Below are positions 32,542 through 41,285 of a stretch of DNA of 42,673 nt, in pieces; the stretch's first letter is position 1, and every line of letters begins with the position of its first letter. Both the position numbers and the translations under genes were made by a program. The DNA comes from Terrabacter sp. Root85. Lineage in GTDB: Bacteria; Actinomycetota; Actinomycetes; Actinomycetales; Dermatophilaceae. Below the pieces are notes generated by a model. That model made no database searches and was not told the DNA's origin. It saw nothing but the letters and a program-made list of their open reading frames with translations. The stretch spans positions 1 to 42,673 of the forward strand of contig NZ_LMIW01000002.1 in the NCBI RefSeq assembly GCF_001429185.1, in the 5' to 3' direction.

Positions 32542-34119
32542 TCAGTAGCGGTCGGTCTCTCGCAGCGCCTTCGGCCGGCCGTCGGGGTCGTGGATCAGGT
32601 CGAGCGGCAGCGGCGCCCACGCCCGCTGACGGGCCGTGAGCTGCGGCATCGGCAGCAGGCGCAACCGCCCGGGCGGTCGCGCGCCGTACCTGCCGCCCGC
32701 GTGCCAGGCCTCGAGGTCTGCTGCACGGCTCGCATAGGCCTCGAACATCCCTGCCGGATCGAGGCAGTCGTCCATCGCCGCCTCGAGACCATGGTCGCCC
32801 ACCGCCTTCAGCCGGTCGAGGTGCTCGGCGGCCAGCGTGAGCCGCAGGTCGCGGGCATACGCCTCGTCGAGCACGACGGCCGACAGCTCAGAGTCGTGCG
32901 TCCACGAGCGTCGGCTGAAGTTGTCCGAGCCGATGCCGGCCCACGTGTCGTCGATGACGCAGACCTTGGCGTGGACGTAGACGGGCACGCCGGCACGGTT
33001 CTCGAGGCCGTATGCCGCCACCCGGCCGGGAGCGACCGCCTTCAGTCGGGCGATCGCGCGGTCACGACCGAGCAGCTGCGGCACGCGGTTGACCCCGTCG
33101 AGGTCGGGGACGAGCGGGATGACGACGACGAGGTGCAGGCCCGGCTGCGTCCGCAGCTGCTCCTCGAAGACGCGAGCCACGTCGTGGCCCCAGAAGTACT
33201 GGTCCTCGACGTAGACGAGACGCTCCGCCCGCTGCACGGCCTTGGCGTAGCCGCGCGCCACGCTGCGCTCCCCGCCCCGGGCGAAGGGATAGTCGCGGCC
33301 GTGCCTGAGGTCGGGATAGGTCCGGAGGAGCTGCACCGTGTGGTCTCCGGCGGGCGGCGGAGGCGGCCACTGCTCGGGGAGCGGCGCCGGCGAGCTGGCC
33401 AGGCCTCGGGCCTGGTCGGCCGCGCGTCGCCACGGGGCCCGCGTCAACGGCGTCGGGTCCTCCCACCGCTCCCGGAAGACCGTCTCGACGTCGTGGACCG
33501 CCGGCCCCTGGATCGCCGTCTGGACGTCGTGCCACGGCGGGTGCGCGCCGTACTCGTCGGCGAGGCGCTGGGGCTGCGGGTCACCCTCGTGCGTCGCGTC
33601 GTCCCGCCGGTTGTGCGCGAGGTCGATCCCGCCGACGAACGCCACGTCGCGGGTCGGGTCGTCACGGTGCCGGATGACGACGAACTTCTGGTGGTGCGAT
33701 CCACCCGTGCGTACCCGCATGTCGAGCAGCACCTTGGCACCCCGCTTCGCCAGCTGCTCCCCGAGGTGACGGTTCTCCGTGGCGAAGAAGCCGGTCTGGT
33801 CGAGGTGCGAGCGCCACACCAGCCCGTAGACGACGACGCCGCGCCGGTCCGCGCGGGAGAGCACCTCGACCACCTCGCTGCCGGGCTCGCCGGTCAGCCG
33901 TTCGTCGCCGTCGCCCTGCCAGTCGGTGAAGAGCACGAGGTCGCCCGGCCCCGTCGCCTCGAGTGCGTCGTGCAGCGCGCGGAAGTACGTCGCGCCGTGG
34001 ATGAGTGGACGCACGTGGTTGCCCTCGGACCACGCCCGGTCACCGTGGAGCGCGTCGACCCGGGTCGTCGGGTTGCCGCGCTCGGCCCGGGTCAGCAACC
34101 AGTCAGCAGGCTCGACCAT
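32542..34119 (-). CDS. Phospholipase D-like protein with two HKD motifs
   Basis: The protein has about 525 residues from ATG 34119 (ATG 34137 is an alternative). The two catalytic HKD motifs are HHQKFVVIRHRDD and VHAKVCVIDD, the latter followed by WAGIGSDNFSRRSWTHDSEL. A repeated half-domain architecture (first half FRALHDALEAT, LFTDWQGDGDE; second half YVEDQYFWGHDVARVFEEQL) fits PLD-superfamily phosphodiesterases or phosphatidyltransferases. There is no signal peptide or membrane helix, so the enzyme is probably cytosolic. It is not in an operon with neighbours. The substrate is unknown. Confidence 0.9.
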   Translation of the reverse strand: MVEPADWLLTRAERGNPTTRVDALHGDRAWSEGNHVRPLIHGATYFRALHDALEATGPGDLVLFTDWQGDGDERLTGEPGSEVVEVLSRADRRGVVVYGLVWRSHLDQTGFFATENRHLGEQLAKRGAKVLLDMRVRTGGSHHQKFVVIRHRDDPTRDVAFVGGIDLAHNRRDDATHEGDPQPQRLADEYGAHPPWHDVQTAIQGPAVHDVETVFRERWEDPTPLTRAPWRRAADQARGLASSPAPLPEQWPPPPPAGDHTVQLLRTYPDLRHGRDYPFARGGERSVARGYAKAVQRAERLVYVEDQYFWGHDVARVFEEQLRTQPGLHLVVVIPLVPDLDGVNRVPQLLGRDRAIARLKAVAPGRVAAYGLENRAGVPVYVHAKVCVIDDTWAGIGSDNFSRRSWTHDSELSAVVLDEAYARDLRLTLAAEHLDRLKAVGDHGLEAAMDDCLDPAGMFEAYASRAADLEAWHAGGRYGARPPGRLRLLPMPQLTARQRAWAPLPLDLIHDPDGRPKALRETDRY

Positions 34120-34206
34120 GCACCGAGCATGCCCCATCCGGGACAGCAGCGAGCGCTCCCGAAGCCATACGCGCCCGACACCGATCGCGTATGCCGTGAG
34201 GCGGGG

Positions 34207-35085
34207 TCAGCGGGTCAGCTCGGCCTCCTGCCCCAGCCGCTCGAGCTTCATCGGGTTGCGCATCGCGTAGACGTGCGTGATCCGGCCGTCCACGACGGCG
34301 ACGCTGACGACCGTCGTCCCGAAGGCCGGCAGGTCGATCCGCACCGCGCGCCCGCCGTTGAGCGACAGGGTCGCGATCTGCGCACCGTCGCTGACGCGGG
34401 GGAAGGCCGACAGGAAGTTCGCCACCTTCTTGGCACCGGTGACCGGATGCCGGGCGGCCTGCGCCAGCCCGCCGCCGTCGGCGACGAGGACGACGTCCGG
34501 GGCGAGCACGTCCATGAGCGCCTGCACGTCACCGTTCGTCACCGCGGCCATGAAGCGCTCGAGCACCTGCTCCTGCTCCGACCGGTCGACGGCCACCCGG
34601 GGGCGACGGGCCGCCACGTGCTCGCGCGCGCGGTGGGCCACCTGGCGCACCGCCGCCGTCCCCTTGCCCACGGCCTCGGCGATCTCGTCGTAGGGAACGT
34701 CGAAGACCTCGCGCAGCACGAAGACCGCCCGCTCGGTCGGGGTCAGCGTCTCGAGCACCGTGAGCATCGCGATCGACACGCTCTCGGCGAGCTCGACGTC
34801 CTCGGCGACGTCCGGACTCGTGAGCAGCGGCTCGGGCAGCCACTCGCCGACGTAGTCCTCGCGCCGGCGGGCGAGCGTCCGCAGCCGGTTGAGCGCCTGC
34901 CGGGTGACGATGCGCACGAGGTAGGCCCGCGGGTCGCGCACGACGGCGCGCGCGTCGTCACCGAGGTCGGCCCACCGCAGCCACGTCTCCTGCACGACGT
35001 CCTCGGCGTCAGCTGCCGACCCGAGCATCTCGTAGGCCACCGTGAAGAGCAGGCTGCGGTGGTCGAGGAACGGGTCTCGGCTCAT
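34207..35085 (-). CDS. ECF41-group RNA polymerase sigma factor with SnoaL-like C-terminus
   Basis: The protein has 292 residues from ATG 35085. Region 2 is DPFLDHRSLLFTVAYEMLGSAADAEDVVQETWLRW, and region 4 is LTPTERAVFVLREVFDVPYDEIAEAVGKGTAAVRQVAHRAREHV. Residues 175-290 form a NTF2/SnoaL-like domain (LERFMAAVTNGDVQALMDVLAPDVVLVADGGG) that in ECF41 factors acts in place of a separate anti-sigma factor. It overlaps the carboxymuconolactone decarboxylase gene by 4 bp (ATGA). ECF41 genes are typically found next to exactly this class of enzyme. Confidence 0.92.
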   Translation of the reverse strand: MSRDPFLDHRSLLFTVAYEMLGSAADAEDVVQETWLRWADLGDDARAVVRDPRAYLVRIVTRQALNRLRTLARRREDYVGEWLPEPLLTSPDVAEDVELAESVSIAMLTVLETLTPTERAVFVLREVFDVPYDEIAEAVGKGTAAVRQVAHRAREHVAARRPRVAVDRSEQEQVLERFMAAVTNGDVQALMDVLAPDVVLVADGGGLAQAARHPVTGAKKVANFLSAFPRVSDGAQIATLSLNGGRAVRIDLPAFGTTVVSVAVVDGRITHVYAMRNPMKLERLGQEAELTR

Positions 35086-35666
35086 GCCGTCGAGCGTACG
35101 GCGGCGCGCTCGGCCATCGGCCCCAGACCGCACGCCGCCGCGAAGCCCTCCGACTCGATCCCGAGGGCGACGTTCGAGCGCGTCGTGAGGTTGGCGTAGC
35201 CGATGACCGTCGTCAGCTCGACGACCCCGGCGTTGCCGAGCTGCCCCTCGAGGCTCTCGACCATCTCGTCGGTGACGGTGGGCGGCGTCTGGCTCATCGC
35301 CTCGGCGTACGCCATGACCTCCCGCTCGAGCGGCGTGAAGACGTCGGACTCGCGCCAGCGCGGGATCTCCCGCGCCCGCTCGACGTCGAGGCCGTGGTTC
35401 TTGGCCATGAAGTAGTTGAAGTCGAGGCACCACGTGCAGCCGACGAGCGACGCCACGGCCATGTGGGCGAAGGACTTGAGGCCCTCGTCGCAGGCGTCCC
35501 ACTTCTGCAGCTGCTGCCCGAAGCGCATGCCGGCCCTGAGCGCCGGGACGTGGTGCCACATGACACCGAGCGACTCAGGCACCTGGCCGAACATCCTGCG
35601 GCTGAAGACCTTCACGACAGCGCCGTACGCGCCGGTGATCGGCTTCGGCTGGATCCTGGTGGTCAT
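35082..35666 (-). CDS. Carboxymuconolactone decarboxylase-family (AhpD-like) protein, ECF41 partner
   Basis: The protein has 194 residues. The AhpD-type CxxC motif with following residues is GCTWCLDFNYFMAKNHGLD. Helical features SLGVMWHHVPALRAGMRFGQ and FTPLEREVMAYAEAMS fit the CMD fold. The CxxC suggests peroxide or radical reduction. ATG 35666 follows GAGGAGGAACC. It is the first gene of the operon with the sigma factor and is the expected direct target of ECF41. Confidence 0.9.
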   Translation of the reverse strand: MTTRIQPKPITGAYGAVVKVFSRRMFGQVPESLGVMWHHVPALRAGMRFGQQLQKWDACDEGLKSFAHMAVASLVGCTWCLDFNYFMAKNHGLDVERAREIPRWRESDVFTPLEREVMAYAEAMSQTPPTVTDEMVESLEGQLGNAGVVELTTVIGYANLTTRSNVALGIESEGFAAACGLGPMAERAAVRSTA

Positions 35667-35707
35667 GGTTCCTCCTCGGGGGAACGTCGGGGTTGCGTCG
35701 ACATGAA

Positions 35708-35734
35708 GACACCGGCCGCGCCCCGGATGTGACA
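35708..35734 (-). promoter_or_regulatory. ECF41-type promoter of the decarboxylase/sigma operon
   Basis: On the minus strand, TGTCACA (35734-35728) is followed after 16 bp by TGTC (35711-35708). ECF41 promoters are known for a TGTCACA -35 element with a CGTC -10 element, so this is a one-base match to the established pattern. The implied leader to ATG 35666 is about 35 nt, which is plausible. Confidence 0.65.
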
Positions 35735-35809
35735 TCCCGCCGCCACGACATCGAGAACGCCGGGCCGCAGCGCCCGCTCCCGGGCCGCCTCCGTGGAAAA
35801 CTCGGAGTG

Positions 35810-36757
35810 ATGCAGACCGGTGACTTCGAGCTGACGACGGACGAGCTCCGCGCCGTGGTGGCGTATGCCGTGTCGTGCGCCGAGCCCTCCCTCCTCCTCT
35901 TCGAGCGGGCTGAGCCCGACGACCCGCGCCCGGCGGCCGCGCTCGACGCAGCGCGCGCGTTCGTCGACGGCGCTCCGCGCTCGCGCCTCCAGAGGACGGC
36001 CGCCACCGACGCCCACCGTGCCGCGAAGGAGGCGTCGACCGAGCCCGCCCGGCACGCGGCAACCGCTGCGGGCGACGCCTCCGCGGCGGCATACCTCCAC
36101 CCGCTGGCCAAGGCGACGCAGGTGCGCCACATCCTCGGGGCGGCGGCCCACGCCGCCCGGGCGGCCGAGCTCGCCCGGGGCGATGACCCCGTCGTCGCGG
36201 AGTACGTCGTGACGGCTGCCGCGAAGCGGGCCACGCCCGAGCTGCTCGACGTGCTCGGGCGCTACCCGCGAGCGCCGCACGGGCGCACCCGGGTCGCGGC
36301 CCTCATGACCCGGCTCGACAGCCTGCTCCGCGACCCGCCGCCCACGCCCCGCGTCGTCGACGACCCGGGCCCCTTCTTCCACGGGACGCGAGCCGACGTC
36401 GCCGTCGGCGAGCTGCTCACCCCGGGGTGGCGCTCCAACTACGGCTCGGGCCGGCAGTCGAAGCACATCTACCTCACGGCCGGCCGCGAGGGCGCACCGC
36501 TCGCCGCCGAGCTGGCCAGCGGCGACGGGCCGCCGCGCGTCTACCGGGTCGAGCCCGTCGGCACGATCGAGGACGACCCGAACGTCACCGACAAGCGCTT
36601 CCCCGGCAATCCGACCCGCTCCTACCGCACGACGGAGCCGCTACGCGTCGTCGAGGAGATCCTCGGCTGGGAGCCTCCGCCGGCGGCGATGGTCGAGCAC
36701 ATCCGCTCCCGGATGGGCGAGCTCGCCGAGCTCGGCATCGAGGCCATGGACGACTAG
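35810..36757 (+). CDS. Imm5-like domain fused to rifampin ADP-ribosyltransferase (Arr)
   Basis: The protein has 315 residues. Residues 5-165 resemble the putative immunity protein Imm5-like family (AVSCAEPSLLLFERAEPDDPRP, ARAFVDGAPRSR, YLHPLAKATQVRHILGAAAHAARAAELA). Residues 185-315 are Arr: PFFHGTRADVAVGELLTPG (P188-T193 onward), SNYGSGRQSKHIYLTAG, RVYRVEPVGTIEDDPNVTDK, RFPGNPTRSYRTTEPLRVV. Arr uses NAD+ to ADP-ribosylate rifampin. The protein is therefore about twice the size of typical Arr. ATG 35810 has GGAG at 4 bp spacing. The GNAT gene follows after 21 bp and is probably cotranscribed. Confidence 0.87.
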   Translation: MQTGDFELTTDELRAVVAYAVSCAEPSLLLFERAEPDDPRPAAALDAARAFVDGAPRSRLQRTAATDAHRAAKEASTEPARHAATAAGDASAAAYLHPLAKATQVRHILGAAAHAARAAELARGDDPVVAEYVVTAAAKRATPELLDVLGRYPRAPHGRTRVAALMTRLDSLLRDPPPTPRVVDDPGPFFHGTRADVAVGELLTPGWRSNYGSGRQSKHIYLTAGREGAPLAAELASGDGPPRVYRVEPVGTIEDDPNVTDKRFPGNPTRSYRTTEPLRVVEEILGWEPPPAAMVEHIRSRMGELAELGIEAMDD

Positions 36758-36778
36758 GGACCGACCGAGGAGGGGACG

Positions 36779-37342
36779 ATGACGGACTACGAGGTCAAGG
36801 CGCTGACACCCGAGACGTGGGACGCGTACGCCGCGATGATCGAGCGGCACGGTGGCGTCTTCGGTGGTTGCTGGTGCACGTGGTTCCACACGATGAGCTG
36901 GGAGAAGGAGCGCGAGTACGAGGCGAACCGGGACCTCAAGAAGCGCCTCGTCGAGGAGGGCCGGGCGCACGCCGCCCTCGCCTTCGACCGAGACGAGACC
37001 GTGGCCTGGGCTCAGTTCGGCTCTCCCGCAGAGCTGCCCAACATCTACCACCGCAAGCAGTACGAGGAGGAGCTCGACCTCCTGCCCGACTACCGGATCA
37101 CGTGCATCTTCGTCGACAAGCGCCACCGCCGGAAGCACCTGTCGGACCTCGTGCTGCGAGGCGTCCTCGACCTCGTGGCCGCGTCCGGTGGCGGGGTCGT
37201 CGAGGGCTATCCGCACGACAACGACGGCAAGAAGAAGTCGGTCCTCTACGACGGGACCCGGGCCCTCTACGAGCGGGCCGGCTTCGACTACGTCCGGGCC
37301 AAGGGCCAGGGCAACTGCGTCATGCGCCGGATCGTGCCGTGA
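36779..37342 (+). CDS. GNAT-family acetyltransferase-like protein
   Basis: The 187-residue protein includes MIERHGGVFGGCWCTWFHTM and ITCIFVDKRHRRKHLSDLVLRGVLDLV, the latter containing the acetyl-CoA loop region (R-K-H-L-S-D in place of the common RGxGxG/A). It ends in YERAGFDYVRAKGQGNCVMRRIV. The pattern matches a family of small GNAT proteins of unknown substrate. ATG 36779 has GAGGAGGGG upstream. It lies 21 bp behind the Imm5/Arr gene and its 3' end overlaps the convergent oxidoreductase gene by 23 bp. Confidence 0.85.
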   Translation: MTDYEVKALTPETWDAYAAMIERHGGVFGGCWCTWFHTMSWEKEREYEANRDLKKRLVEEGRAHAALAFDRDETVAWAQFGSPAELPNIYHRKQYEEELDLLPDYRITCIFVDKRHRRKHLSDLVLRGVLDLVAASGGGVVEGYPHDNDGKKKSVLYDGTRALYERAGFDYVRAKGQGNCVMRRIVP

Positions 37343-38372
37343 CGGCGATCTTGCCGCGGACCCGGCCGGCCTCGAGGTGCCTCATCGCGTCGACCGTCTC
37401 GGCCAGGGGGTAGGCCCGCTCGAGGCTCGGCACGACCTGGCCCGACTCGAGGAGCGCGGCCAACCGCACGTAGTCGGCGCCCCGCTCCTGCGCGATGACG
37501 CTCGTCAGGCGCTGACCGCTGAAGGCCGACGACAGCCGCGCCCGGAGCTGTCGGCCCATCGTGCCGCCCGTCCAGTCGCCGCCGCCCTCGCCACCGACGA
37601 GCACGAGGGTGCCCCTCGGGGTGAGCGCGCGCCGCAGCCGGGAGAGCTCGGACAGGCCGGCGATGTCGATGATGAGGTCGTAGTGGCGCGTCCCGTCCGC
37701 GACGTCGTCGACGGCGTAGTCGAGCACGTGGTCGGCACCCAGGGCACGGACGAGGTCGGCCTTGGCCGCGCTGGCCACCCCGGTGACCTCGGCGCCGGCC
37801 GCCTTCGCGAGCTGAACGGCATACGACCCGACGCCGCCGGAGGCGCCGATGACGAGCACCTTCTGCCCCGCGGCCACCCGGCCCGCGTCGACGACGGCCT
37901 GCAGGGCGGTGCCCCCGGAGATGGGGACCACCGCGGCCTGCTCCCACGTCACGGTGGCCGGGCGGTGAGCGAGCTTGTCCTCGCGGGCGACCGCGTACTC
38001 GGCGACCGAGCCGGGGGCGACGCCGAAGACCTTGTCCCCGACGGCGAACGTCGTCACCTCGGAGCCGACCTCGACGACGACGCCGGCGACGTCGCGGCCG
38101 ATGACGGGCTGCTTCGGCGACCGGAGGCCGAAGACGAGGCGCAGCAGCCGCGGCTTGCCCTGCATGAGGTGCCACGTGCCGCGGTCGAGACCGGCGGCGC
38201 GGACCTCGACGAGCACCTCGCGCGGCCCGATGACGGGACGGGCGACCTCGGCGACGCGCAGGACGTCGGACGTGCCGTAGCCGTCCTGGACGACGGCCTG
38301 CATCGTGCCCGCGACCCGGTGCGACTGACCTGACCCGCTCCCACCGATGACGGTGGCCGGTTGGTCCTTCAT
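37320..38372 (-). CDS. NAD(P)-dependent MDR oxidoreductase under TetR control
   Basis: The protein has 350 residues from ATG 38372 (GGGAGAAG upstream). The N-terminus carries a 23-residue leader before MQAVVQDGYGTSDVLRVAEV. A Rossmann motif IGASGGVGSYAVQLAKAAGAEVTGV and GADHVLDY follow. There is no structural zinc cluster, so it is a quinone reductase-type MDR enzyme like the one at 12549. The divergent TetR gene and two operators in the shared promoter region indicate repression by that TetR. The 3' end overlaps the GNAT gene by 23 bp. Confidence 0.9.
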   Translation of the reverse strand: MKDQPATVIGGSGSGQSHRVAGTMQAVVQDGYGTSDVLRVAEVARPVIGPREVLVEVRAAGLDRGTWHLMQGKPRLLRLVFGLRSPKQPVIGRDVAGVVVEVGSEVTTFAVGDKVFGVAPGSVAEYAVAREDKLAHRPATVTWEQAAVVPISGGTALQAVVDAGRVAAGQKVLVIGASGGVGSYAVQLAKAAGAEVTGVASAAKADLVRALGADHVLDYAVDDVADGTRHYDLIIDIAGLSELSRLRRALTPRGTLVLVGGEGGGDWTGGTMGRQLRARLSSAFSGQRLTSVIAQERGADYVRLAALLESGQVVPSLERAYPLAETVDAMRHLEAGRVRGKIAVTARSGA

Positions 38373-38410
38373 GACTGCTTCTCCCTCGTCTGCGGCGCGT
38401 CGGTCGCGTC

Positions 38411-38444
38411 GTACTTAGTACGAACACGGTAGCGTACTTAGTAC
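38411..38444. promoter_or_regulatory. Two perfect TetR-type operators
   Basis: CGTACTTAGTACG occurs twice, with cores at 38411-38421 and 38434-38444 (GTACT-T-AGTAC, perfect palindrome around one base). Their centres are 23 bp apart. They lie between the divergent oxidoreductase and TetR starts, the usual place for autoregulated repression. Confidence 0.85.
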
Positions 38445-38487
38445 GACGCTGGCTAGGGCCAGCGCCACGAGCGACGAGAGGCACGAC

Positions 38488-39177
38488 GTGACGACGAGCA
38501 GAGGCGGCAGCCCCGCGCCCGCGACCCGCGCGCCGCTCAGCCGGGACCGGGTGCTCGACGGGGCCATGCGCGTCGCCGACGACGGCGGGCTCGGCTCGCT
38601 GACGATCCGTGCCGTCGCCGAGCAGCTCGGCACGAAGCCGATGTCGATCTACCACTACGTCGGCGGCAAGGACGAGATCATCGACGGCATCGTCGACCGC
38701 GTCTTCGGCGAGATGGATCTGCCTGCCACTGAAGGGGACTGGCGCGCGGAGATGCACCGCCGCTGCGCGTCCGCGCGCGCGGTCCTGCGCCGCCACCCGT
38801 GGGCCATCCCGCTGCTCCAGTCACGCACGAGCCCGGGGCCGGCGACCCTGCGTCACCTCGACGCCGTCATCGGCTGCCTCCGCGGCGCCGGTTTCTCGCT
38901 CGCGCTGACGGCACACGCGTACGCCCTCATCGACTCCTACGTCTACGGCTTCGCCATGTCCGAGGCCTCGTTGCCGATCAACGGCCCGGAGACCGTGGGC
39001 GAGGTGGCCGAGTCGATGATGCTGGAGTACCTCGCCGCCGACTACCCCAACCTGCTCGAGTTCACGACCGGCCACGTCCTGCTGCCGGGCTACGACTTCG
39101 GCCTCGAGTTCGACTACGGCCTCGACCTCGTCCTCGACGCGCTCGAGGCGCGAGTGAGCCGCGGCGCGCCGTCGTAG
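38488..39177 (+). CDS. TetR-family regulator (TetR_C_1 type)
   Basis: The 229-residue protein has the N-terminal HTH VLDGAMRVADDGGLGSLTIRAVAEQLGTKPMSIYHYVGGKDEIIDGIVDRVFGEM and a TetR-like C-terminal domain (HRRCASARAVLRRHPWAIPLL, LTAHAYALIDSYVYGFAMSEASL, PNLLEFTTGHVL). GTG 38488 follows GAGAGGC. It probably represses the divergent oxidoreductase and itself through the operators at 38411-38444. Confidence 0.93.
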   Translation: MTTSRGGSPAPATRAPLSRDRVLDGAMRVADDGGLGSLTIRAVAEQLGTKPMSIYHYVGGKDEIIDGIVDRVFGEMDLPATEGDWRAEMHRRCASARAVLRRHPWAIPLLQSRTSPGPATLRHLDAVIGCLRGAGFSLALTAHAYALIDSYVYGFAMSEASLPINGPETVGEVAESMMLEYLAADYPNLLEFTTGHVLLPGYDFGLEFDYGLDLVLDALEARVSRGAPS

Positions 39178-39207
39178 ACGGTCACACCGCCACGCTGCCC
39201 CAGTGCC

Positions 39208-39552
39208 TCAGGCTCGGAGGACCCTCTCCATCGCCTTGCCCTTGGCGAGCTCGTCGACGAGCTTGTCGAGGTAGCGGATCTTCTGCATGAGCGGGTCCTC
39301 GACCTCCTCGACGCGGATGCCGCAGACCGTGCCGGTGATCGCGGACGCCTTCGGGTTGAGGTGCGCCTGGTCGAAGAAGCCCTCGAAGGTCGTCTCGGCG
39401 GCCAGGTGCTGGTCGAGCTCCTCGTCGTCGAAGCCGGTGAGCCACTCGATGACCTCGTCGAGCTCGGCCTTGGTGCGGCCCTTGCGCTCGAGCTTCTTCA
39501 CGTAGAGGGGGTAGACGGACCCGACGGACGTCGTGAAGATGCGGTGCTCCAT
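39208..39552 (-). CDS. DUF2200 family protein
   Basis: The protein has 114 residues from ATG 39552. It carries the family pattern: MEHRIFTTSVGSVYPLYVKKLERKGRTKAELDEVIEWLTG, TTFEGFFDQA, LNPKASAITGTVCGIRVEEVEDPLMQKIRYLDKLVDELAKGKAMERVL. Length equals the usual family size. The function is unknown. Upstream start at 39618 would add 22 residues outside the conserved region. Confidence 0.92.
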   Translation of the reverse strand: MEHRIFTTSVGSVYPLYVKKLERKGRTKAELDEVIEWLTGFDDEELDQHLAAETTFEGFFDQAHLNPKASAITGTVCGIRVEEVEDPLMQKIRYLDKLVDELAKGKAMERVLRA

Positions 39553-39659
39553 GCGTCGAGCGTAGCGATGCCCGCTGACGCCGGACCACGCGTGGGACGG
39601 GGAAGAAGCACGCGGCATACGGACGCCTTTCGTCCGGGAGACGTCATAGCGTTCTCGCC

Positions 39660-40019
39660 ATGGCCATCGCTCGCTATCCCAGCTTCGTCATCGACTGCCC
39701 CGACGCGGAGGCACTCGCCACCTTCTACGGCACCCTGCTCGGCTGGACGGTCAAGGCGTCCGACGGGTGGGGCGAGATCCGCGACACGGAGACGGGCCAG
39801 TGCATCTGCTTCCAGCAGGTCGAGGACTTCAGCTCGCCCCAGTGGCCCGGCCAGGTCGTGCCGCAGCAGATGCACCTCGACGTCATGGTCGAGGACCTCG
39901 ACGCGGCCGAGCCGGAGGTGTTCGCGCTTGGTGCGACCAAGCACGACAACCAGCCGGGCACGTCGTTCCGCGTCTTCCTCGACCCCGCCGGCCACCCCTT
40001 CTGCCTCTGCGTCGACTGA
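39660..40019 (+). CDS. VOC-family (glyoxalase-like) protein
   Basis: The protein has 119 residues: ARYPSFVIDCPDAEALATFYGTLLGW, ICFQQVEDFSSPQWPGQVVPQQMHLDVMVEDL and FRVFLDPAGHPFCLCVD. It is a typical two-module VOC protein, similar in two segments to the one at 23046. ATG 39660 follows ATAGCGTTCTCGCC, with no strong ribosome site. The substrate is unknown. Confidence 0.88.
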   Translation: MAIARYPSFVIDCPDAEALATFYGTLLGWTVKASDGWGEIRDTETGQCICFQQVEDFSSPQWPGQVVPQQMHLDVMVEDLDAAEPEVFALGATKHDNQPGTSFRVFLDPAGHPFCLCVD

Positions 40020-40088
40020 CCCGTCGGCTGACCCGTCGACCGCCGCGTCGACGGACGCCTCAGCTGCCAGCGACGGCGCTCGGGCAGC

Positions 40089-41267
40089 TCAGCCGACGAG
40101 GTGCTCGAGGGCGAGCTGGTTGAGCCGGACGAAGCCGTAGTCGCGCTCGGCGGCCTTCTCGGCGTCGAAGCCGTCGTCGGTCGCGAGGAAGTCCTCGAGC
40201 GACTCGCCGGCACCCAGGGTGGGCTCGGCGAGGTCGAGCACGCCGGCATACGCCCACGCCTCGGCGGTGCGCGGGTCGGCGCGGAAGGCGGCGGCCTTGT
40301 CGGCGAACAGGAGGTACATCGCCATGCACGCCTTGGCCGACTCCCACACCCCGTCCATGTACTCGGTGCGCGACGGCTTGTAGTCGAAGTGCCGCGGGCC
40401 GGTGTAGCGCGGCACGTCGGGCACGCCCGGGAAACCGTTCTCGAGGAGGTCGACGGTGAAGAAGGCCGAGACGAGGTCGCCGTGGCCGAAGACGAGGTCC
40501 TGGTCGTACTTGATGCCGCGCTGGCCGTTGAGATCGATGTGGAAGAGCTTGTCGCTCCACAGCGCCTGACCGAGCGCGTGCGTGTAGTTGAGACCCGCCA
40601 TCTGCTCGTGTCCCGTCTCGGGGTTGAGGCCGACGATGTCACCGTGGTCGAGCTCGGCGATGAGGGCCAGAGCGTGCCCGACGGTCGGCAGGAAGATGTC
40701 GCCGCGCGGCTCGTTCGGCTTGGGCTCCAAGGCGATCCGCAGGTCGTAGCCCTGGGACTTGATGTAGCCGGCGACGGTGTCGAGGCCCTCCTTGTAGCGG
40801 TCGAAGGCGGCGTGGAGGTCCTTCGACCCGTCGTACTCACTGCCCTCGCGACCGCCCCACATCACGAACGTCGAGGCCCCCATCTCCGCAGCGAGGTCGA
40901 CGGCCCGGAGCACCTTGCGCAGACCGAAGCGGCGGACGCCGCGGTCGTTCGCCGTCAGGCCGCCGTCCTTGAAGACGGGGTGGCTGAACGTGTTCGTCGT
41001 GACCATCTCGATGGTGAGGCCGGCGCGGTCGGTCGCGTCCTTGAGCTGGCCGGTGATGCGGGCGCGGGTCGCGTCGTCGGCGTCGAAGGGGAAGACGTCG
41101 TTGTCGTGGAAGGTGATGCCCCACGCGCCGAGCTCGGCGAGCTTGTCGGAGTACTCCCACGGGTCGAGGACGGGTCGCGTCGGACCGCCGAAGGGGTCGG
41201 TGCCGGTCCAGCCGACGGTCCACAGGCCGAAGGAGAACTTGTCGTCGGGGGTGGGCTGGCGCGTCAT
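40089..41267 (-). CDS. xylA: Xylose isomerase
   Basis: The 392-residue enzyme converts xylose to xylulose (and glucose to fructose). The residues follow the Streptomyces-type numbering exactly: H54 and D57 (FHDND), E181 and K183 ([10 protein letters not shown]), E217 and H220 (NPETGHEQM). No residues are missing. ATG 41267 is followed by [19 protein letters not shown] and has GAGG at 8 bp spacing. It is divergent from the ROK regulator with an inverted repeat between them, so it is probably repressed by that protein without xylose. xylB is not in the window. Confidence 0.97.
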   Translation of the reverse strand: MTRQPTPDDKFSFGLWTVGWTGTDPFGGPTRPVLDPWEYSDKLAELGAWGITFHDNDVFPFDADDATRARITGQLKDATDRAGLTIEMVTTNTFSHPVFKDGGLTANDRGVRRFGLRKVLRAVDLAAEMGASTFVMWGGREGSEYDGSKDLHAAFDRYKEGLDTVAGYIKSQGYDLRIALEPKPNEPRGDIFLPTVGHALALIAELDHGDIVGLNPETGHEQMAGLNYTHALGQALWSDKLFHIDLNGQRGIKYDQDLVFGHGDLVSAFFTVDLLENGFPGVPDVPRYTGPRHFDYKPSRTEYMDGVWESAKACMAMYLLFADKAAAFRADPRTAEAWAYAGVLDLAEPTLGAGESLEDFLATDDGFDAEKAAERDYGFVRLNQLALEHLVG

Positions 41268-41285
41268 TGCGACTCCTCGAGGGGA

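Noticed and set aside
31609-35199. A 1196-codon open frame on the plus strand
   Set aside because: It is antisense to the phospholipase D-like and ECF41 genes and is Arg/Ala/Gly-rich with no domain. In GC-rich DNA with GC-biased third positions the opposite frame often stays open.
37288-38796. A 502-codon open frame on the minus strand
   Set aside because: It shares the strand of the oxidoreductase gene in another frame and is Arg-rich shadow sequence. The MDR protein in the correct frame has clear motifs.
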